From: an uncultured Rhodospirillales bacterium
Lineage (GTDB): Bacteria > Pseudomonadota > Alphaproteobacteria > Kiloniellales > Kiloniellaceae
Direction: 5' to 3'
Length of the DNA: 64,000 nucleotides
Assembly: GCA_913060675.1 (NCBI GenBank)
Contig: CAJXUS010000011.1
Span: 1 to 64,000, forward strand
Part shown: piece by piece, positions 1 through 10,181 of the stretch
How positions within the stretch are numbered: position 1 is the stretch's first letter
How the letters are laid out: every line of letters begins with the position of its first letter
Notes under the pieces: generated by a model
Told to the model about the DNA's origin: nothing
The model's input: only the letters and a program-made list of their open reading frames with translations
The model's database searches: none
Translations under genes and position numbers: made by a program

Positions 1-76
1 AATGAACCAGACAGATTCAAAATCAACCCCATCCAGCAAACGCCGGGACTAAACAGCTAGTGTAATTGACACCCGA

Positions 77-433
77 TCACCTCTTCATATCATCCTGGCT
101 TGTGGCTGAAAGCTGCGCCAGTTTGATAACACCATCGCCCATGCACTGCCGAAGCTCCTTACCCCATTCAATCGCTTCTTCTTTAGTATCGACACTGATG
201 ACGGTATATCCTGGGATCAACTCTTTTCCCTCTATAAAGGGTCCATCGGATATTGAGAATTCCCCTTTGTCTAACTCGATTTCTGTAACTTGCCTTGGAA
301 GCCTTCCCGTTGAGACAATCATTCCTGACTCAAAGGATTTTTCCATAAACTTCCCCATTTTAGCCATACCTTCGGCAGATGGCGGGTTCATGGGTTTTCC
401 TTCAGACATTGTGAAATAAACAAAAAATTGCAT
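77..433 (-). CDS. YCII-related / DGPF domain protein
   Basis: Small (118 aa) soluble protein of the YCII-related family. The diagnostic motif SDGPFIEGKE is present near residues 62-71, and the length is typical of a single YCII fold (ferredoxin-like alpha/beta barrel). The biochemical role of DGPF proteins is unknown. It lies 107 bp downstream of an ECF sigma factor of the ECF42 type, whose known genomic partners and targets are DGPF proteins, so co-function is expected. The start has a good Shine-Dalgarno sequence (AAAGGAG, 7 nt upstream). Family assignment is firm; function is not. Confidence 0.9.
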   Translation of the reverse strand: MQFFVYFTMSEGKPMNPPSAEGMAKMGKFMEKSFESGMIVSTGRLPRQVTEIELDKGEFSISDGPFIEGKELIPGYTVISVDTKEEAIEWGKELRQCMGDGVIKLAQLSATSQDDMKR

Positions 434-540
434 ACTTTTTCTCCTTTGTTGAAGAGAGGTATATCAAACCCCTCATCCATTAATTGCTTTAACACCTTAT
501 AGTCGAATGGCTCTTCTCAACGGGGACATGAAAAATAAAA

Positions 541-1794
541 TTATTCCAAGATATTTTTAATCTGCTGTTTTAAATAATTAATTTCTGATTCTTCTGACGC
601 TCGCTCAATTGCCTTTTGATAAGCTTCAACTGCTTCATCGTTTAAACCAAGTCTTTTTGAAAACTCTGCCAGAGTTGAATAGAGGATATGGTAGGAAGAT
701 AGTTTTGGATTTTTTTGTAAGGGCTTTATGAGCTTTATAGCAGCTTTTGGACCTTCATGCATCCCAACCGCGATGGCCCTATTTAACTCTATGACTGGGG
801 AGTTATTGATGGATAGAAGCATATCATAATACCCGATGATCAACTCCCACTGGGTATTTTGAACGCAATCAGAAACCGCATGGACCGACGCAATAGCCGC
901 CTGCAAACTGTAATTCCCCAAACGTCCTGACATCACGGCTTGATGAATTAACTGAAGCCCTTCTGCTATTAATTTTTGATCCCATAATGATCGATCTTGG
1001 TCATCAAGCGGAATGATGTCTCCTTCTTTGGTAACCCGTGCATATTTCCGGGATTCCTGTATGAGACAAAGTGCCAACAACCCAAAGCCTTCTGAGCTTG
1101 GAAGCAACTCTACCAATCTCCGACACAGGTATATGGCCTGAGTAGAAAGCTCTCGGCGGATACGGTCTTCTCCCGTAGTGGCGGAATAACCTTCGTTATA
1201 GATCAAGTAAATGACCTGCATTACAGGATCTAGGCGTTGAAGCAATTCCTCCTTTGTCGGTATTTCATAAGGGATGCTCTGCTCTTTTATTAGAGTTTTA
1301 GCTCTGGAAATTCTTCTCTTGGTGTTTTCATAAGATGTTAGATAAGCACGGGAAATTTCTTTCGTACTCAACCCACAAATCTCCCGAAGCGACAAGGCTA
1401 TCCTTGAATCCATTGGCAGCAAAGGGTGACAACAATAAAAAATCAGACGGAGTTGGTCGTCTTCAACAAGATGTTTTTCAACATACTGCTCCTCAACTGA
1501 GCTCTGACTATCTTCTATCTTTTCAAAGGGGTAGTTTTCAGCAACGAGTTCTTTTCCCCGCTCAGATCTTCTAATGGCGTCAGTTGCCTTGAATTTCCCG
1601 ACTGACACCAACCAGGCATAGGGATTTTTTGGCAAGCCTTCTACGGGCCACTTTTCTAGAGCAACAGAAAAAGCGTCCTGCAATGCTTCCTCGGCGAGAT
1701 CAAGATCGCCCAAAATCCGTATCAAGCTCGCCAACACACGACCTGTCTCTGATTTGAATATCTTTTCGATTTCTTTTTTTATCGGATTTTGCAT
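541..1794 (-). CDS. ECF42-type RNA polymerase sigma factor with C-terminal TPR extension
   Basis: 417 aa, about twice the size of a plain ECF sigma factor. The N-terminal ~170 residues hold sigma regions 2 and 4 (AEEALQDAFSVALEKWP in region 2; the region 4 helix-turn-helix around LREICGLSTKEISRAYL). The rest is the DUF6596/TPR-like extension with the family motif LDDQDRSLWD. This architecture and the adjacent DGPF gene fit group ECF42, which has no classical anti-sigma factor and depends on its C-terminal extension. No anti-sigma gene is seen here. The start codon has no clear Shine-Dalgarno sequence. It probably directs transcription of the DGPF gene downstream; I could not identify a convincing target promoter by eye. 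Confidence 0.92.
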   Translation of the reverse strand: MQNPIKKEIEKIFKSETGRVLASLIRILGDLDLAEEALQDAFSVALEKWPVEGLPKNPYAWLVSVGKFKATDAIRRSERGKELVAENYPFEKIEDSQSSVEEQYVEKHLVEDDQLRLIFYCCHPLLPMDSRIALSLREICGLSTKEISRAYLTSYENTKRRISRAKTLIKEQSIPYEIPTKEELLQRLDPVMQVIYLIYNEGYSATTGEDRIRRELSTQAIYLCRRLVELLPSSEGFGLLALCLIQESRKYARVTKEGDIIPLDDQDRSLWDQKLIAEGLQLIHQAVMSGRLGNYSLQAAIASVHAVSDCVQNTQWELIIGYYDMLLSINNSPVIELNRAIAVGMHEGPKAAIKLIKPLQKNPKLSSYHILYSTLAEFSKRLGLNDEAVEAYQKAIERASEESEINYLKQQIKNILE

Positions 1795-1904
1795 GCGGCG
1801 CTTGGCAAAGAGACTTACCTATAGAATGTGTATGCATTGTATAACCGTTTATCCTGAAACCAAGTTTTACTTAAAACTTATTTCAGGACGGAGCACTCAA
1901 CGAA

Positions 1905-1970
1905 AAAGGCAGCCCTTATGGGCCGCCTTTCAGGTTGTTTATAAACCCCACCATAAAGCTGCGGGGTTTT
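1905..1970 (-). terminator. Tandem hairpins downstream of the RTX gene
   Basis: Two adjacent inverted repeats: AAACCCC (1943-1949) with GGGGTTT (1963-1969), and AAAGGC-A-GCCC (1905-1915) with GGGC-C-GCCTTT (1920-1930). Read on the minus strand the second hairpin is followed by TTTTT, as expected for a Rho-independent terminator of the RTX gene. The plus-strand side of the first hairpin also runs into TTTTGTTT, so the pair could work in both directions. Confidence 0.75.
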
Positions 1971-2024
1971 GTTTCGTCTTAAGAGTTCAGAAGCTTTTAA
2001 ACATTACTTCATGACGATCAAATT

Positions 2025-4739
2025 CTAGACAACATCCAAGCTATCATGATCCAGCAGTGAATTGATTACGTCCGCTTCAGAAGAACCAAATCCTGCGGAA
2101 TTGAGAACAATCGTCGTCGTATCGCCACCGCCGCTGATACCGTCTTGATCAACAGTAATCGTCGTTTTACCACCAGAAACTGAAATATTAAGGTAATCAT
2201 CAAGTGCCTGAGCCAACTCAGTATCATCGCTCGCACTTGCAAGAGAATCATTGTCGATCAAAAGATCACTGAGATCGAGAATATCACCCTGAGCCGTGCT
2301 AAAGCCCTCAATCGTATCTGTTCCGCCAATATCATCTGCAGAGAACTTATAAGTATCGGCTCCTGAACCACCGTTTAGAGTATCATTACCCGCACCACCA
2401 ATCAGGATGTCATCTCCGCTCTCGCCATTAAGAATATCATTGCCAATACCGCCAATTAGCGTGTCTTCACCATCACCGGTCCACATTTTGTCGTTGCCAG
2501 AACCACCATCAACGGTGTCATTGCCAGAGCCATTATAACGATCATCGAAAGTATCATTGCCACCTCCAAGAGAAATCTGGTTATCAGCCGCGCTGCCATA
2601 AACGTAGTCACCGAAGTCTGTGGCAACCAGATCATCAACACCTTCCAAGCTGTCATCGCTGACGAGTTCTTTGGAAAGACCTACTTTTCCTTTGATTTCT
2701 GCATTATTCCTGCCACCTGCTGGGGCATTGGCACCACCAACAGGACCTGCATCGTAGTCGAGAAATGCTTGAATACCAGCTGTTGCAGTTGAATAGTCCG
2801 CGCTGGAACCATCAACGGTCAGGCTCAATGTGCTTGTTGCCGTATCACCGTCCCCATCGGTTATCTGATAGGTAAAGATATCGGTTCCCGCGCCCTCTTC
2901 CTCAGTAGTGAAAGTCACCTGACGGACAAAATAATCAGACGAATCACTTCTGTGACTGCCGCCATTGGCATAGCCCGTGGCATCCATAACCAGATATTGG
3001 AATTTAGCACCACCTGTATCAATCGTCGCGGTCCCGACATTACTACCGCTATAGGAAATCGTTGTATCGTTGAGCAATCCAGTTGCTACCGCATTACCCT
3101 CTGAATCATAGGCCGTCCAGCGGCCCTGCTCGCCAGTGTTTTCTGTTTTGAAAAGGTTGGAAACACGTACCGTGGCAGAGGTTGCATCTTCTTGAAGGTC
3201 AATGACCAGCTTTTCGCTATTGCCGCTCACGGCATCGTGGTTGATTTGGGTCGGTGCAGGAGAGCCTCCAGTTACCCCGATACCACGGCTGCCAAAGGTA
3301 ACATTTGCCCCAGTATTTGCCAGAGCGTCAAAATCTGGCGTGTCGTTCATACCATAGGCATAGAGCTCTACATCGCTCCAATCGCTCGCCTTACCTCGTG
3401 TGCCTGAACGACCCACAGAATGGTCTTCAGCAGCTTGATAACCAGAAGCCGTATAGCTGTAAGAACCGTCCGCAAAAATTTGCAACGTTCCATTTTCACC
3501 GATAATTTCAGTCACACCATCGCCAGCAACAGCGTGTTCCTTGCCGTCAAATGTAATAGAGATCACCTTGGCGCCATCTGCACCAACACCATCATTATCG
3601 AGTACGTTACCTGTCACTGTTGTATCTGTACCTGTCCCGGCCACACTTGCGCTATCGGCAAGGGCCAAAGGAACATCGTCTTCGATGGTTACTGTCACCG
3701 CAGTTTCCAAGACAACTTCGTCACCATCGGTGTCAAAAGCTTTAAAAGCACCCGAAATATCAAGATCAAATGACTGGCCATCATCATTGGCTGGTGTGTT
3801 AGGTGTGTGGTCGATTTGATCTTTAAGTGCGAAGTTAAAATCATCACCATCTTTGGTCAACTCAAACACCACACGTTCACCATCACCAGAACCCGCAACG
3901 CCCTGTATAGCAATAACCGCACCCGTGCCGTCAGTAATCACGTTATAACTAACGGCCCCACCCTGGGATGTAACACCCGTGTCACCACTTACATTTTCAT
4001 TAAAATCAAATCCACCAAGACCATCAGCGCCCGCATCAACTGTTGCAGTCAATGCCTCGGCCGTAATGCTGATTTCTGTAATCTGTGTTTCGCCTGCTTC
4101 GGCATTCGCGCCTTTAAGGGCATCTTCATGAACCTTAACATTCACAGGTGCCGCAGCATTATTAACTGGCGCGTCGTCAAGCACAGCCAAAGTCTCATCA
4201 TCAGCGTCCGCCAAAAGATTGAAACCAAGCTCTGTACCACCCAAAACATCCTGGGCTTCCAGAAGATCTACGAGGTCACCCGTTTCATCATCATAAGTAC
4301 TGCCGCCACCGCCTTGTGGCCCAGCCCCGGCACCAGCAGCTGTTTCCAGGGTTTCCCCAGCGTTAAGTGCCTGCGCTTGACCAATAAGAAGACCTGCAGA
4401 AAGTTCAATGCCACCAATAACCAGAACGGGAGCATCCGCGCCTTGGGATGCTTCAACCAGGTTCTCGAAAACAATCCGGCTGTCGGCAGAGCCATCGCCA
4501 TTATTATCAAAGGTCAGAACAAAGTGGTTGCCTTCAATAACAGGAGTTGCTCCTGTCGCATCAAAATTAAGATTAGCTGTCTGGCCTTTATCAAGGACGA
4601 CATTGATGGTTTCGCCAGCTGCGGGTGCGGTAACGTCTAAAGTAGAAGCCGCCTGACCAACTATCTGGTTTTGGCCCAATTCGCCAGAAAGCTCATTTGA
4701 AGCACTTTCATTAGCAACTTGTGTCAATACTTCCACCAT
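2025..4739 (-). CDS. RTX-type calcium-binding secreted protein (type I secretion substrate)
   Basis: 904-aa acidic, glycine/aspartate-rich protein without an N-terminal Sec signal. The N-terminal ~150 residues end in a glycine-rich linker (GPQGGGGS) and resemble the N-terminal region of large type I-secreted adhesins. Then come DUF5801-like and VCBS-like repeats (for example a GNVLDNDG motif near residue 382). A block of nonapeptide GGxGxDxxx repeats spans about residues 716-796 ([32 protein letters not shown]). The C-terminal ~100 residues look like a type I secretion signal ([20 protein letters not shown]). It is probably exported by an ABC/MFP/TolC-type exporter and folds on binding calcium outside the cell. 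No exporter genes lie in this window. Start: GAGG lies only 2 nt before the ATG and 5 nt before the following GTG, so the second codon may be the true start. Confidence 0.9.
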   Translation of the reverse strand: MVEVLTQVANESASNELSGELGQNQIVGQAASTLDVTAPAAGETINVVLDKGQTANLNFDATGATPVIEGNHFVLTFDNNGDGSADSRIVFENLVEASQGADAPVLVIGGIELSAGLLIGQAQALNAGETLETAAGAGAGPQGGGGSTYDDETGDLVDLLEAQDVLGGTELGFNLLADADDETLAVLDDAPVNNAAAPVNVKVHEDALKGANAEAGETQITEISITAEALTATVDAGADGLGGFDFNENVSGDTGVTSQGGAVSYNVITDGTGAVIAIQGVAGSGDGERVVFELTKDGDDFNFALKDQIDHTPNTPANDDGQSFDLDISGAFKAFDTDGDEVVLETAVTVTIEDDVPLALADSASVAGTGTDTTVTGNVLDNDGVGADGAKVISITFDGKEHAVAGDGVTEIIGENGTLQIFADGSYSYTASGYQAAEDHSVGRSGTRGKASDWSDVELYAYGMNDTPDFDALANTGANVTFGSRGIGVTGGSPAPTQINHDAVSGNSEKLVIDLQEDATSATVRVSNLFKTENTGEQGRWTAYDSEGNAVATGLLNDTTISYSGSNVGTATIDTGGAKFQYLVMDATGYANGGSHRSDSSDYFVRQVTFTTEEEGAGTDIFTYQITDGDGDTATSTLSLTVDGSSADYSTATAGIQAFLDYDAGPVGGANAPAGGRNNAEIKGKVGLSKELVSDDSLEGVDDLVATDFGDYVYGSAADNQISLGGGNDTFDDRYNGSGNDTVDGGSGNDKMWTGDGEDTLIGGIGNDILNGESGDDILIGGAGNDTLNGGSGADTYKFSADDIGGTDTIEGFSTAQGDILDLSDLLIDNDSLASASDDTELAQALDDYLNISVSGGKTTITVDQDGISGGGDTTTIVLNSAGFGSSEADVINSLLDHDSLDVV

Positions 4740-5130
4740 AACCTCAATCCGTTTCGTTTGCTCTTAACTTGGGTCGTCGTCTCAGTGACTAAGTCACCCC
4801 AACAAACAAAGAGCCTGTTTTTCATACTCCTTACCTTACCGGAAAACACATTTTCAAAATAGAAGTATTTTCATAAAAACAGCACAATTATGTATGATAT
4901 AAATTTTGTAATTATTCTATATTTACCTTTAATTTTATATAGTTATAAAAATAAGAGCGATTAATAAAATTTGATGTAAATACGTATTTAATATGTGTAA
5001 AAATCATTAAAAATTTACAACAAATGCCCCCCGCCCAAAGGCATATAAAAGTGAGTAGGCACGTTTGAAGATTTCCTCAATACCTAATAACCGAAACATC
5101 AAAAAACCACAGTCCTGTTAGGATAAAACA
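4740..5130. other. AT-rich intergenic region upstream of the RTX gene
   Basis: No gene is seen here. Roughly 4850-5020 is strikingly AT-rich, with many T/A runs, unlike neighbouring DNA. It must carry the promoter of the minus-strand RTX gene, and such tracts often bind nucleoid proteins, but no specific operator could be recognised. Confidence 0.5.
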
Positions 5131-5195
5131 AAACCCCGCCAATTTTGACGGGGTTTGTCAGTATTCTGAAAGGCAGCCCTTGCGGACTGCCTTTT
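5131..5195 (-). terminator. Tandem hairpins downstream of acnA
   Basis: AAACCCCG (5131-5138) pairs with CGGGGTTT (5149-5156), and AAAGGCAG (5169-5176) pairs with CTGCCTTT (5187-5194). On the minus strand the AAACCCCG hairpin is followed by TTGTTTTAT, a plausible Rho-independent terminator for acnA. The two modules resemble the pair after the RTX gene, in swapped order. Confidence 0.75.
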
Positions 5196-5216
5196 CGGTA
5201 AAAATGAAACCCTGCT

Positions 5217-7895
5217 TTATGCAGCGTCGTTCATTAGGTTACGTAGTACGTAGTGCAAGATACCACCGTGACGGAAGTACTCGACCTCATCAGCAGTATC
5301 GATACGGCACATCAGTTTAATTTCTTCAACTGATCCGTCTGGACGGCTGATACGGCAGTCCACATCCATTCCAGGAGTGATACCGTTTTCAATGCCAGAG
5401 ATATCGATAGTCTCATCACCCGTAATGCCAAGAGATTCACGTGTCACGCCATCTTTAAACACCAGTGGTAAGACACCCATGAACACCAGGTTTGAACGGT
5501 GAATACGCTCAAAGCTTTCAACGATCACGGCTTTAACACCAAGTAAACGAGTCCCTTTGGCAGCCCAGTCACGGGATGAGCCCATGCCGTACTCTTTACC
5601 GCCAAAGACCACCAATGGTGTGCCATCATCAATGTATTTCATCGCAGCGTCATAGACTGGCATCACTTCCCCTTTATATTTGGAGAGACCGCCTTCGGTG
5701 CCTGGAACCATTTCGTTCTTGATACGAATGTTGGCAAAAGTACCACGCATCATAACTTCGTGGTTACCACGTCGAGATCCGTAGGAGTTGAAATCCACCG
5801 GGCGAACCTGATGACCTGTTAGATATTCGCCGCCTGGGCTATCAGCCTTGATCGCTCCAGCTGGAGAAATATGGTCGGTGGTGATGTTATCAGCCAAGAC
5901 CAATAGAGGGCGCGCGCCAGCAACATCACTGAGCTCACCAGCTTCTTTACTCATACCCTGGAAGAACGGTGGGTACTGAACATACGTACTCTGATCATTC
6001 CAGTCGTAAGTTAAGCCTGTAGCCGTTTCGATCTTTTTCCACTCCTCTGGACCTTCAAAGACGTTTTCATAACGGTCTTTGAACATCTGAGGTGTCACGG
6101 CATAACCAGAAATTTCAGCAATTTCATGGGAAGAAGGCCAGATATCTTTTAGATAGACATCCTTCCCATCTTTGCCTTGTCCGATTGGATCGTTGAGAAG
6201 ATCAATCGTCACATTACCTGCAAGAGCATAAGCAACAACAAGTGGAGGTGATGCCAGATAGTTCAAGCGTGTCTGAGGGCTCACACGGCCTTCAAAATTA
6301 CGGTTTCCAGAAAGAACTGCCGCAACCTGGAGCTCTTCTTTGTCAATCGCGTCAATATGCTCATCAGAAAGAGGACCAGAGTTACCGATACAAGTGGTAC
6401 ACCCATAACCCACGAGGTCAAAACCAAGGGTATTAAGATGCTCTTGGAGACCCGCTTTTTCGAGATAATCAGTTACAACCTGTGACCCTGGCGCTAACGA
6501 GGTTTTAACCCAAGGCTTAACCTGGAGGCCAAGTTCAACGGCTTTTTTCGCAACAAGGCCAGCGCCAATAAGAACAGATGGGTTAGACGTGTTGGTACAG
6601 CTGGTAATCGCTGCAATCATCACATCACCATGGCTCAGATCGTAGTCTTTACCTTCAACCGCAGCGCTTGTATTTGCTTTGTCGCCAACAGCTTCTTTAA
6701 TCAGCTCAACTGATCTAGGCGCAAGATTACTCAGAGAAATACGATCTTGTGGGCGCTTAGGCCCGGCCAGACTTGGTTCAACAGTTGATAAATCGAGCTC
6801 AAGGGAAGACGTAAATACAGGATCAGGCGTATCAGTATCACGCCACATACCCTGAGCCTTCGCGTAAGCTTCAACCAAGGCCACACGATCGGCATCACGG
6901 CTGGTGAAGGTCAAATAGCGAATGGTTTCAGCATCGATCGGGAAGAAACCACATGTCGCACCATATTCTGGGGCCATGTTGGCAATCGTTGCTTGGTCAG
7001 CAAGGGTAAGGTTATCCAAACCAGGACCATAAAACTCAACAAACTTGCCAACAACACCATGTGCACGGAGGATCTCAGTAATGGTTAGGACCAAATCCGT
7101 CGCTGTTGTGCCTTCTGTCATCTTGCCTGTCAGCTTCATACCGACAACTTCCGGGATCACCATGGAAACAGGCTGACCCAGCATTGCGGCCTCGGCTTCG
7201 ATACCACCAACACCCCAACCAAGAACGGAAAGGCCGTTTACCATGGTTGTGTGTGAATCAGTACCAACAAGAGTATCTGGATAAGCAGTGGTTACGCCGT
7301 CTTCTTCTTTGGTCCAGACAACTTGTGCCAGATTTTCAACGTTCACCTGATGACAAATACCTGTTCCAGGCGGAACAACACGGAAGTTATCAAAGGCCGT
7401 TTGCCCCCAACGCAAGAAAGCATAACGCTCTCCGTTGCGCTCAAATTCCAGGTCAACGTTCTTCTGGAATGAGTCTGGGCCACCGTAAGAATCGACCATC
7501 ACAGAGTGGTCGATCACGAGATCAACAGGGGAAAGTGGGTTAATTTTCTTTGGATCGCCCCCCATTTCCACCATAGCTTCACGCATTGCAGCGAGATCAA
7601 CAACGGCTGGGACGCCGGTGAAATCCTGCATCAAAACACGTGCGGGACGATAAGCTATTTCACTGTCTGACTTACGGTCTTTCAACCAACCAGCCATCGC
7701 TTTAATATCGTCAACCTTAACGCTTCGACCATCTTCATAACGCAAAAGGTTTTCCAATAGAACTTTCAAGGAAAATGGTAGACGCGAAATATCACCAAGC
7801 GTTTTAGAGGCTTCTACTAGACTGTAATAGTCATAAGTTTTGCCATTCGCGGTGAGCTGACGGCGGGTATTCAGTGTATCCTTACCAAGAGCCAA
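5217..7895 (-). CDS. acnA: Aconitate hydratase A
   Basis: Cytoplasmic [4Fe-4S] enzyme that isomerises citrate to isocitrate in the TCA cycle. At 892 aa it is full length. Substrate and cluster motifs are intact: [27 protein letters not shown], the cluster cysteines in TSCTNTSNP (near residue 432) and [10 protein letters not shown] (near 498), and the C-terminal swivel-domain motif [17 protein letters not shown]. The start is TTG, preceded by AAAGGAG at a good distance; no nearby upstream ATG gives a better start. It is transcribed alone, divergent from the cytochrome c gene, with tandem hairpins downstream. Confidence 0.98.
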   Translation of the reverse strand: MALGKDTLNTRRQLTANGKTYDYYSLVEASKTLGDISRLPFSLKVLLENLLRYEDGRSVKVDDIKAMAGWLKDRKSDSEIAYRPARVLMQDFTGVPAVVDLAAMREAMVEMGGDPKKINPLSPVDLVIDHSVMVDSYGGPDSFQKNVDLEFERNGERYAFLRWGQTAFDNFRVVPPGTGICHQVNVENLAQVVWTKEEDGVTTAYPDTLVGTDSHTTMVNGLSVLGWGVGGIEAEAAMLGQPVSMVIPEVVGMKLTGKMTEGTTATDLVLTITEILRAHGVVGKFVEFYGPGLDNLTLADQATIANMAPEYGATCGFFPIDAETIRYLTFTSRDADRVALVEAYAKAQGMWRDTDTPDPVFTSSLELDLSTVEPSLAGPKRPQDRISLSNLAPRSVELIKEAVGDKANTSAAVEGKDYDLSHGDVMIAAITSCTNTSNPSVLIGAGLVAKKAVELGLQVKPWVKTSLAPGSQVVTDYLEKAGLQEHLNTLGFDLVGYGCTTCIGNSGPLSDEHIDAIDKEELQVAAVLSGNRNFEGRVSPQTRLNYLASPPLVVAYALAGNVTIDLLNDPIGQGKDGKDVYLKDIWPSSHEIAEISGYAVTPQMFKDRYENVFEGPEEWKKIETATGLTYDWNDQSTYVQYPPFFQGMSKEAGELSDVAGARPLLVLADNITTDHISPAGAIKADSPGGEYLTGHQVRPVDFNSYGSRRGNHEVMMRGTFANIRIKNEMVPGTEGGLSKYKGEVMPVYDAAMKYIDDGTPLVVFGGKEYGMGSSRDWAAKGTRLLGVKAVIVESFERIHRSNLVFMGVLPLVFKDGVTRESLGITGDETIDISGIENGITPGMDVDCRISRPDGSVEEIKLMCRIDTADEVEYFRHGGILHYVLRNLMNDAA

Positions 7896-8189
7896 TTTAG
7901 TCTCCTTTGACTGGTATGCTTCTCTCCAGATGGGCCTTTCCCGTTTTAAAAGAAATCTTTTTTGACTTCTACGGTGTTAGGGCCTTCTCATCTCTCTAAT
8001 TCTTGGGGTTAAAATACCCCTTTAATAAGAAAAATCAATATATGCTGCATTGCAAAAATTAGATTTATTTAACATTACAATTAGCAATCGCTTATCTTAA
8101 CGGTCGTATTTACCTCTTGAGCTTCCCCCAACTGGAAGAGTTATGGTCTCTCCTATAAGTAGCTTAACACTCAAGTAGGTAAGAACGAT

Positions 8190-8723
8190 ATGGCACAGAC
8201 AAAATGGACCCGGAAAACCGTGCTGTCCGGAATCCTGATAACAGGAGTCGCAACCTTAGCGGCTACTTACTTTATAATTGATTACAATGGATCAAATGTC
8301 GAGAAAGAGGACAGCAAAAATCCAGAGCTGATTTTTCCCTACCCTGATCCGAGCAATGAGCAACAGGTCGAATTGGGCCGACAACTCTACGCGCATGAAT
8401 GCGCCTCTTGTCACGGCGCAAATCTAGAAGGAGAACCCAATTGGCGTTCACCCCTTCAAGACGGCGGTTTACCGGCCCCTCCCCATGATCAAAGTGGGCA
8501 CACTTGGCATCATCCAGATGGCGTCCTGCTTCAAATTACAAAATACGGCGGCGCATCCGTTGCTCCTGAGGGGTTCATCAGCCGAATGCCCGCTTTTGAT
8601 CAAATTTTGAGTAACGAAGACATTTCAGCAACTCTCGCTTTTATAAAAAGCCAATGGCCCAAGGATATTCGAATGCGGCAACAACAAATCACGGCTAAAG
8701 TTGACAAAGCGGGCCGGAAATAA
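8190..8723 (+). CDS. Membrane-anchored monoheme class I cytochrome c
   Basis: 177 aa. Basic N-terminus, then one hydrophobic segment (about residues 11-30) that is either an uncleaved anchor or a signal peptide. Heme c attachment motif CASCH at residues 71-75; the likely axial methionine is M133 in SRMPAF. It should be a periplasm-facing electron carrier. The partner is unknown: upstream is divergent acnA, downstream is hemN with its own promoter. Shine-Dalgarno is weak. The family resemblance is to single-domain cytochrome c proteins found next to copper- or oxidase-related genes, but no such gene is adjacent here. Confidence 0.9.
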   Translation: MAQTKWTRKTVLSGILITGVATLAATYFIIDYNGSNVEKEDSKNPELIFPYPDPSNEQQVELGRQLYAHECASCHGANLEGEPNWRSPLQDGGLPAPPHDQSGHTWHHPDGVLLQITKYGGASVAPEGFISRMPAFDQILSNEDISATLAFIKSQWPKDIRMRQQQITAKVDKAGRK

Positions 8724-8742
8724 ATCTAGAATTGTCTCGATC

Positions 8743-8770
8743 ATTTTAACACCCGTATTTTAACACCCAC
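8743..8770. repeat. 14-bp tandem duplication
   Basis: ATTTTAACACCCGT (8743-8756) is followed at once by ATTTTAACACCCAC (8757-8770), then a third partial start ATTT. It lies between the cytochrome c gene and the hemN promoter. Confidence 0.9.
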
Positions 8771-8783
8771 ATTTCAAGCTCCC

Positions 8784-8797
8784 TTGACATAAATCAA
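8784..8797 (+). promoter_or_regulatory. FNR/CRP-family (FnrL-like) box upstream of hemN
   Basis: TTGAC-ATAA-ATCAA matches the FNR consensus TTGAT-N4-ATCAA at 9 of 10 defined bases. Its centre (8790.5) lies 41.5 bp before the A of the hemN ATG. hemN is a classical FNR target in proteobacteria, so anaerobic activation is likely. Confidence 0.85.
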
Positions 8798-8801
8798 GGC
8801 T

Positions 8802-8818
8802 CCGAGTGTTTCACTCGG
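8802..8818 (+). promoter_or_regulatory. Perfect inverted repeat between FNR box and hemN start
   Basis: CCGAGTG (8802-8808), TTT, CACTCGG (8812-8818): a perfect 7-bp palindrome with a 3-nt spacer. It sits between the FNR box and a possible -10 element (TATTCA, 8820-8825). It could be a second operator or, if transcription starts upstream, a 5' leader hairpin. Confidence 0.5.
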
Positions 8819-8831
8819 GTATTCATCGAGT

Positions 8832-10181
8832 ATGAAAACAGAGACTATACAAAAATATGACAAAGGGGTTCCTCGTTATACGAGCTATCCTACTGCGCAC
8901 CTTTTCAAACCGGACTTCACCCCAGAAACATATTGTGACTGGTTAAAGGCCGTTCCAAAAGACATGCCACTGTCTCTTTATTCGCATATTCCTTATTGCG
9001 ATAGTCTCTGTTGGTTCTGTGGGTGTCACACCAAGATCACCCAAAAATACAAACCTATTCACGACTATCTCAATTCACTTCGAAAAGAGATCGCCATGAC
9101 AGCTGAAGTCATGGGGAGAGGGCGGCCTGTCAGTCACATGCATTTCGGTGGCGGAAGTCCGACCATTCTTATACCTGACGATGTCCGAGATCTGTTTAAG
9201 ACTTTCAACGAGGCCTTTACTTTCACAAGTGATGCAGAAATAGCGGTCGAAATAGATCCCAGGGATATGAGCCAAGAGGCAATTCAGGCCTGGGCAGCAG
9301 GCGGCGTGAATAGAGCCAGTCTTGGCGTTCAGGACGTTCAGGAAAAAGTACAAATCGCCATAAACCGTATTCAGTCAATCGAGCAAACCGCTCAAGTAGC
9401 TAACTGGCTCCACGAAAGTGGTGTTCACGGTATAAATATGGATCTCATGTACGGGTTGCCTTATCAAACGGTTGAATCCGTCTTGGAGACTATTCATCGT
9501 GTGATGGATATGGCACCTGAAAGGATCGCTCTTTTTGGCTACGCCCACATTCCAACTCTGAAACCTCACCAGAGATTACTGCCCGAAGAAATTCTTCCTG
9601 ACTTTAATGAGAGATTTGAACAACAAGAATCTGCGGCAGAACTCCTTGGCACATACGGCTTTGTCCGTATTGGTCTTGATCATTTCGCCAAGCCAGAAGA
9701 TCCGCTGGCCATAGCCTTCAAAAATGGCTCTCTACGAAGAAATTTCCAGGGTTACACAACGGATAAAGCCGAAGCCATGATTGGTTTTGGCGCATCATCT
9801 ATTGGCTCCCTGCCCAATGGACACATCCAGAACATCGTCCCCATCCGGAACTATCGCGCTGCTATTGATAGCGGAACCTTTGCTGTCGCAAAGTCTATTC
9901 CATTTAAGGGACAAGACAAAATTCGTGCCGCGATCATCGAACAGCTTATGTGCTATCACAAAGTAGATCTCAACGTAATTTGCAAGGAGTTCGGTGCAAC
10001 TCTTGGTGACTTTGAGTATGAGATAGAAGCCATAGAGACTTTTGTAAGTGATGGCATCGCCACTTATGGGGAAGGTATTATTACTATACGCCACGAAGCC
10101 AGAGCATTGGTCAGAGCTGTAAGTGCTCTCTTTGATGAATATCACGGGCAACGCGAACAACTCTACTCACAGGCCGTATAG
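8832..10181 (+). CDS. hemN: Oxygen-independent coproporphyrinogen III dehydrogenase
   Basis: Radical-SAM enzyme that decarboxylates coproporphyrinogen III to protoporphyrinogen IX without oxygen, in the cytoplasm. 449 aa, typical of HemN. The N-terminal signature PRYTSYPTA is present. The [4Fe-4S] cysteines are C56, C60 and C63, followed by C65 (the run CDSLCWFCGC), as in characterised HemN. Downstream motifs HFGGGSPT and EIDPRDM are also typical. The start fits family alignments, but there is almost no room for a Shine-Dalgarno sequence (only CGAG 1 nt before ATG). The upstream FNR box implies induction at low oxygen, where oxygen-dependent HemF fails. nnrS follows in the same direction. Confidence 0.97.
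   Translation: MKTETIQKYDKGVPRYTSYPTAHLFKPDFTPETYCDWLKAVPKDMPLSLYSHIPYCDSLCWFCGCHTKITQKYKPIHDYLNSLRKEIAMTAEVMGRGRPVSHMHFGGGSPTILIPDDVRDLFKTFNEAFTFTSDAEIAVEIDPRDMSQEAIQAWAAGGVNRASLGVQDVQEKVQIAINRIQSIEQTAQVANWLHESGVHGINMDLMYGLPYQTVESVLETIHRVMDMAPERIALFGYAHIPTLKPHQRLLPEEILPDFNERFEQQESAAELLGTYGFVRIGLDHFAKPEDPLAIAFKNGSLRRNFQGYTTDKAEAMIGFGASSIGSLPNGHIQNIVPIRNYRAAIDSGTFAVAKSIPFKGQDKIRAAIIEQLMCYHKVDLNVICKEFGATLGDFEYEIEAIETFVSDGIATYGEGIITIRHEARALVRAVSALFDEYHGQREQLYSQAV

Noticed and set aside
3192-4656. Several long plus-strand open frames opposite the RTX gene (for example 3807-4640)
   Set aside because: They are antisense to a clear RTX coding region, lack domains and ribosome-binding sites, and arise from the repeated Asp/Gly codon pattern.
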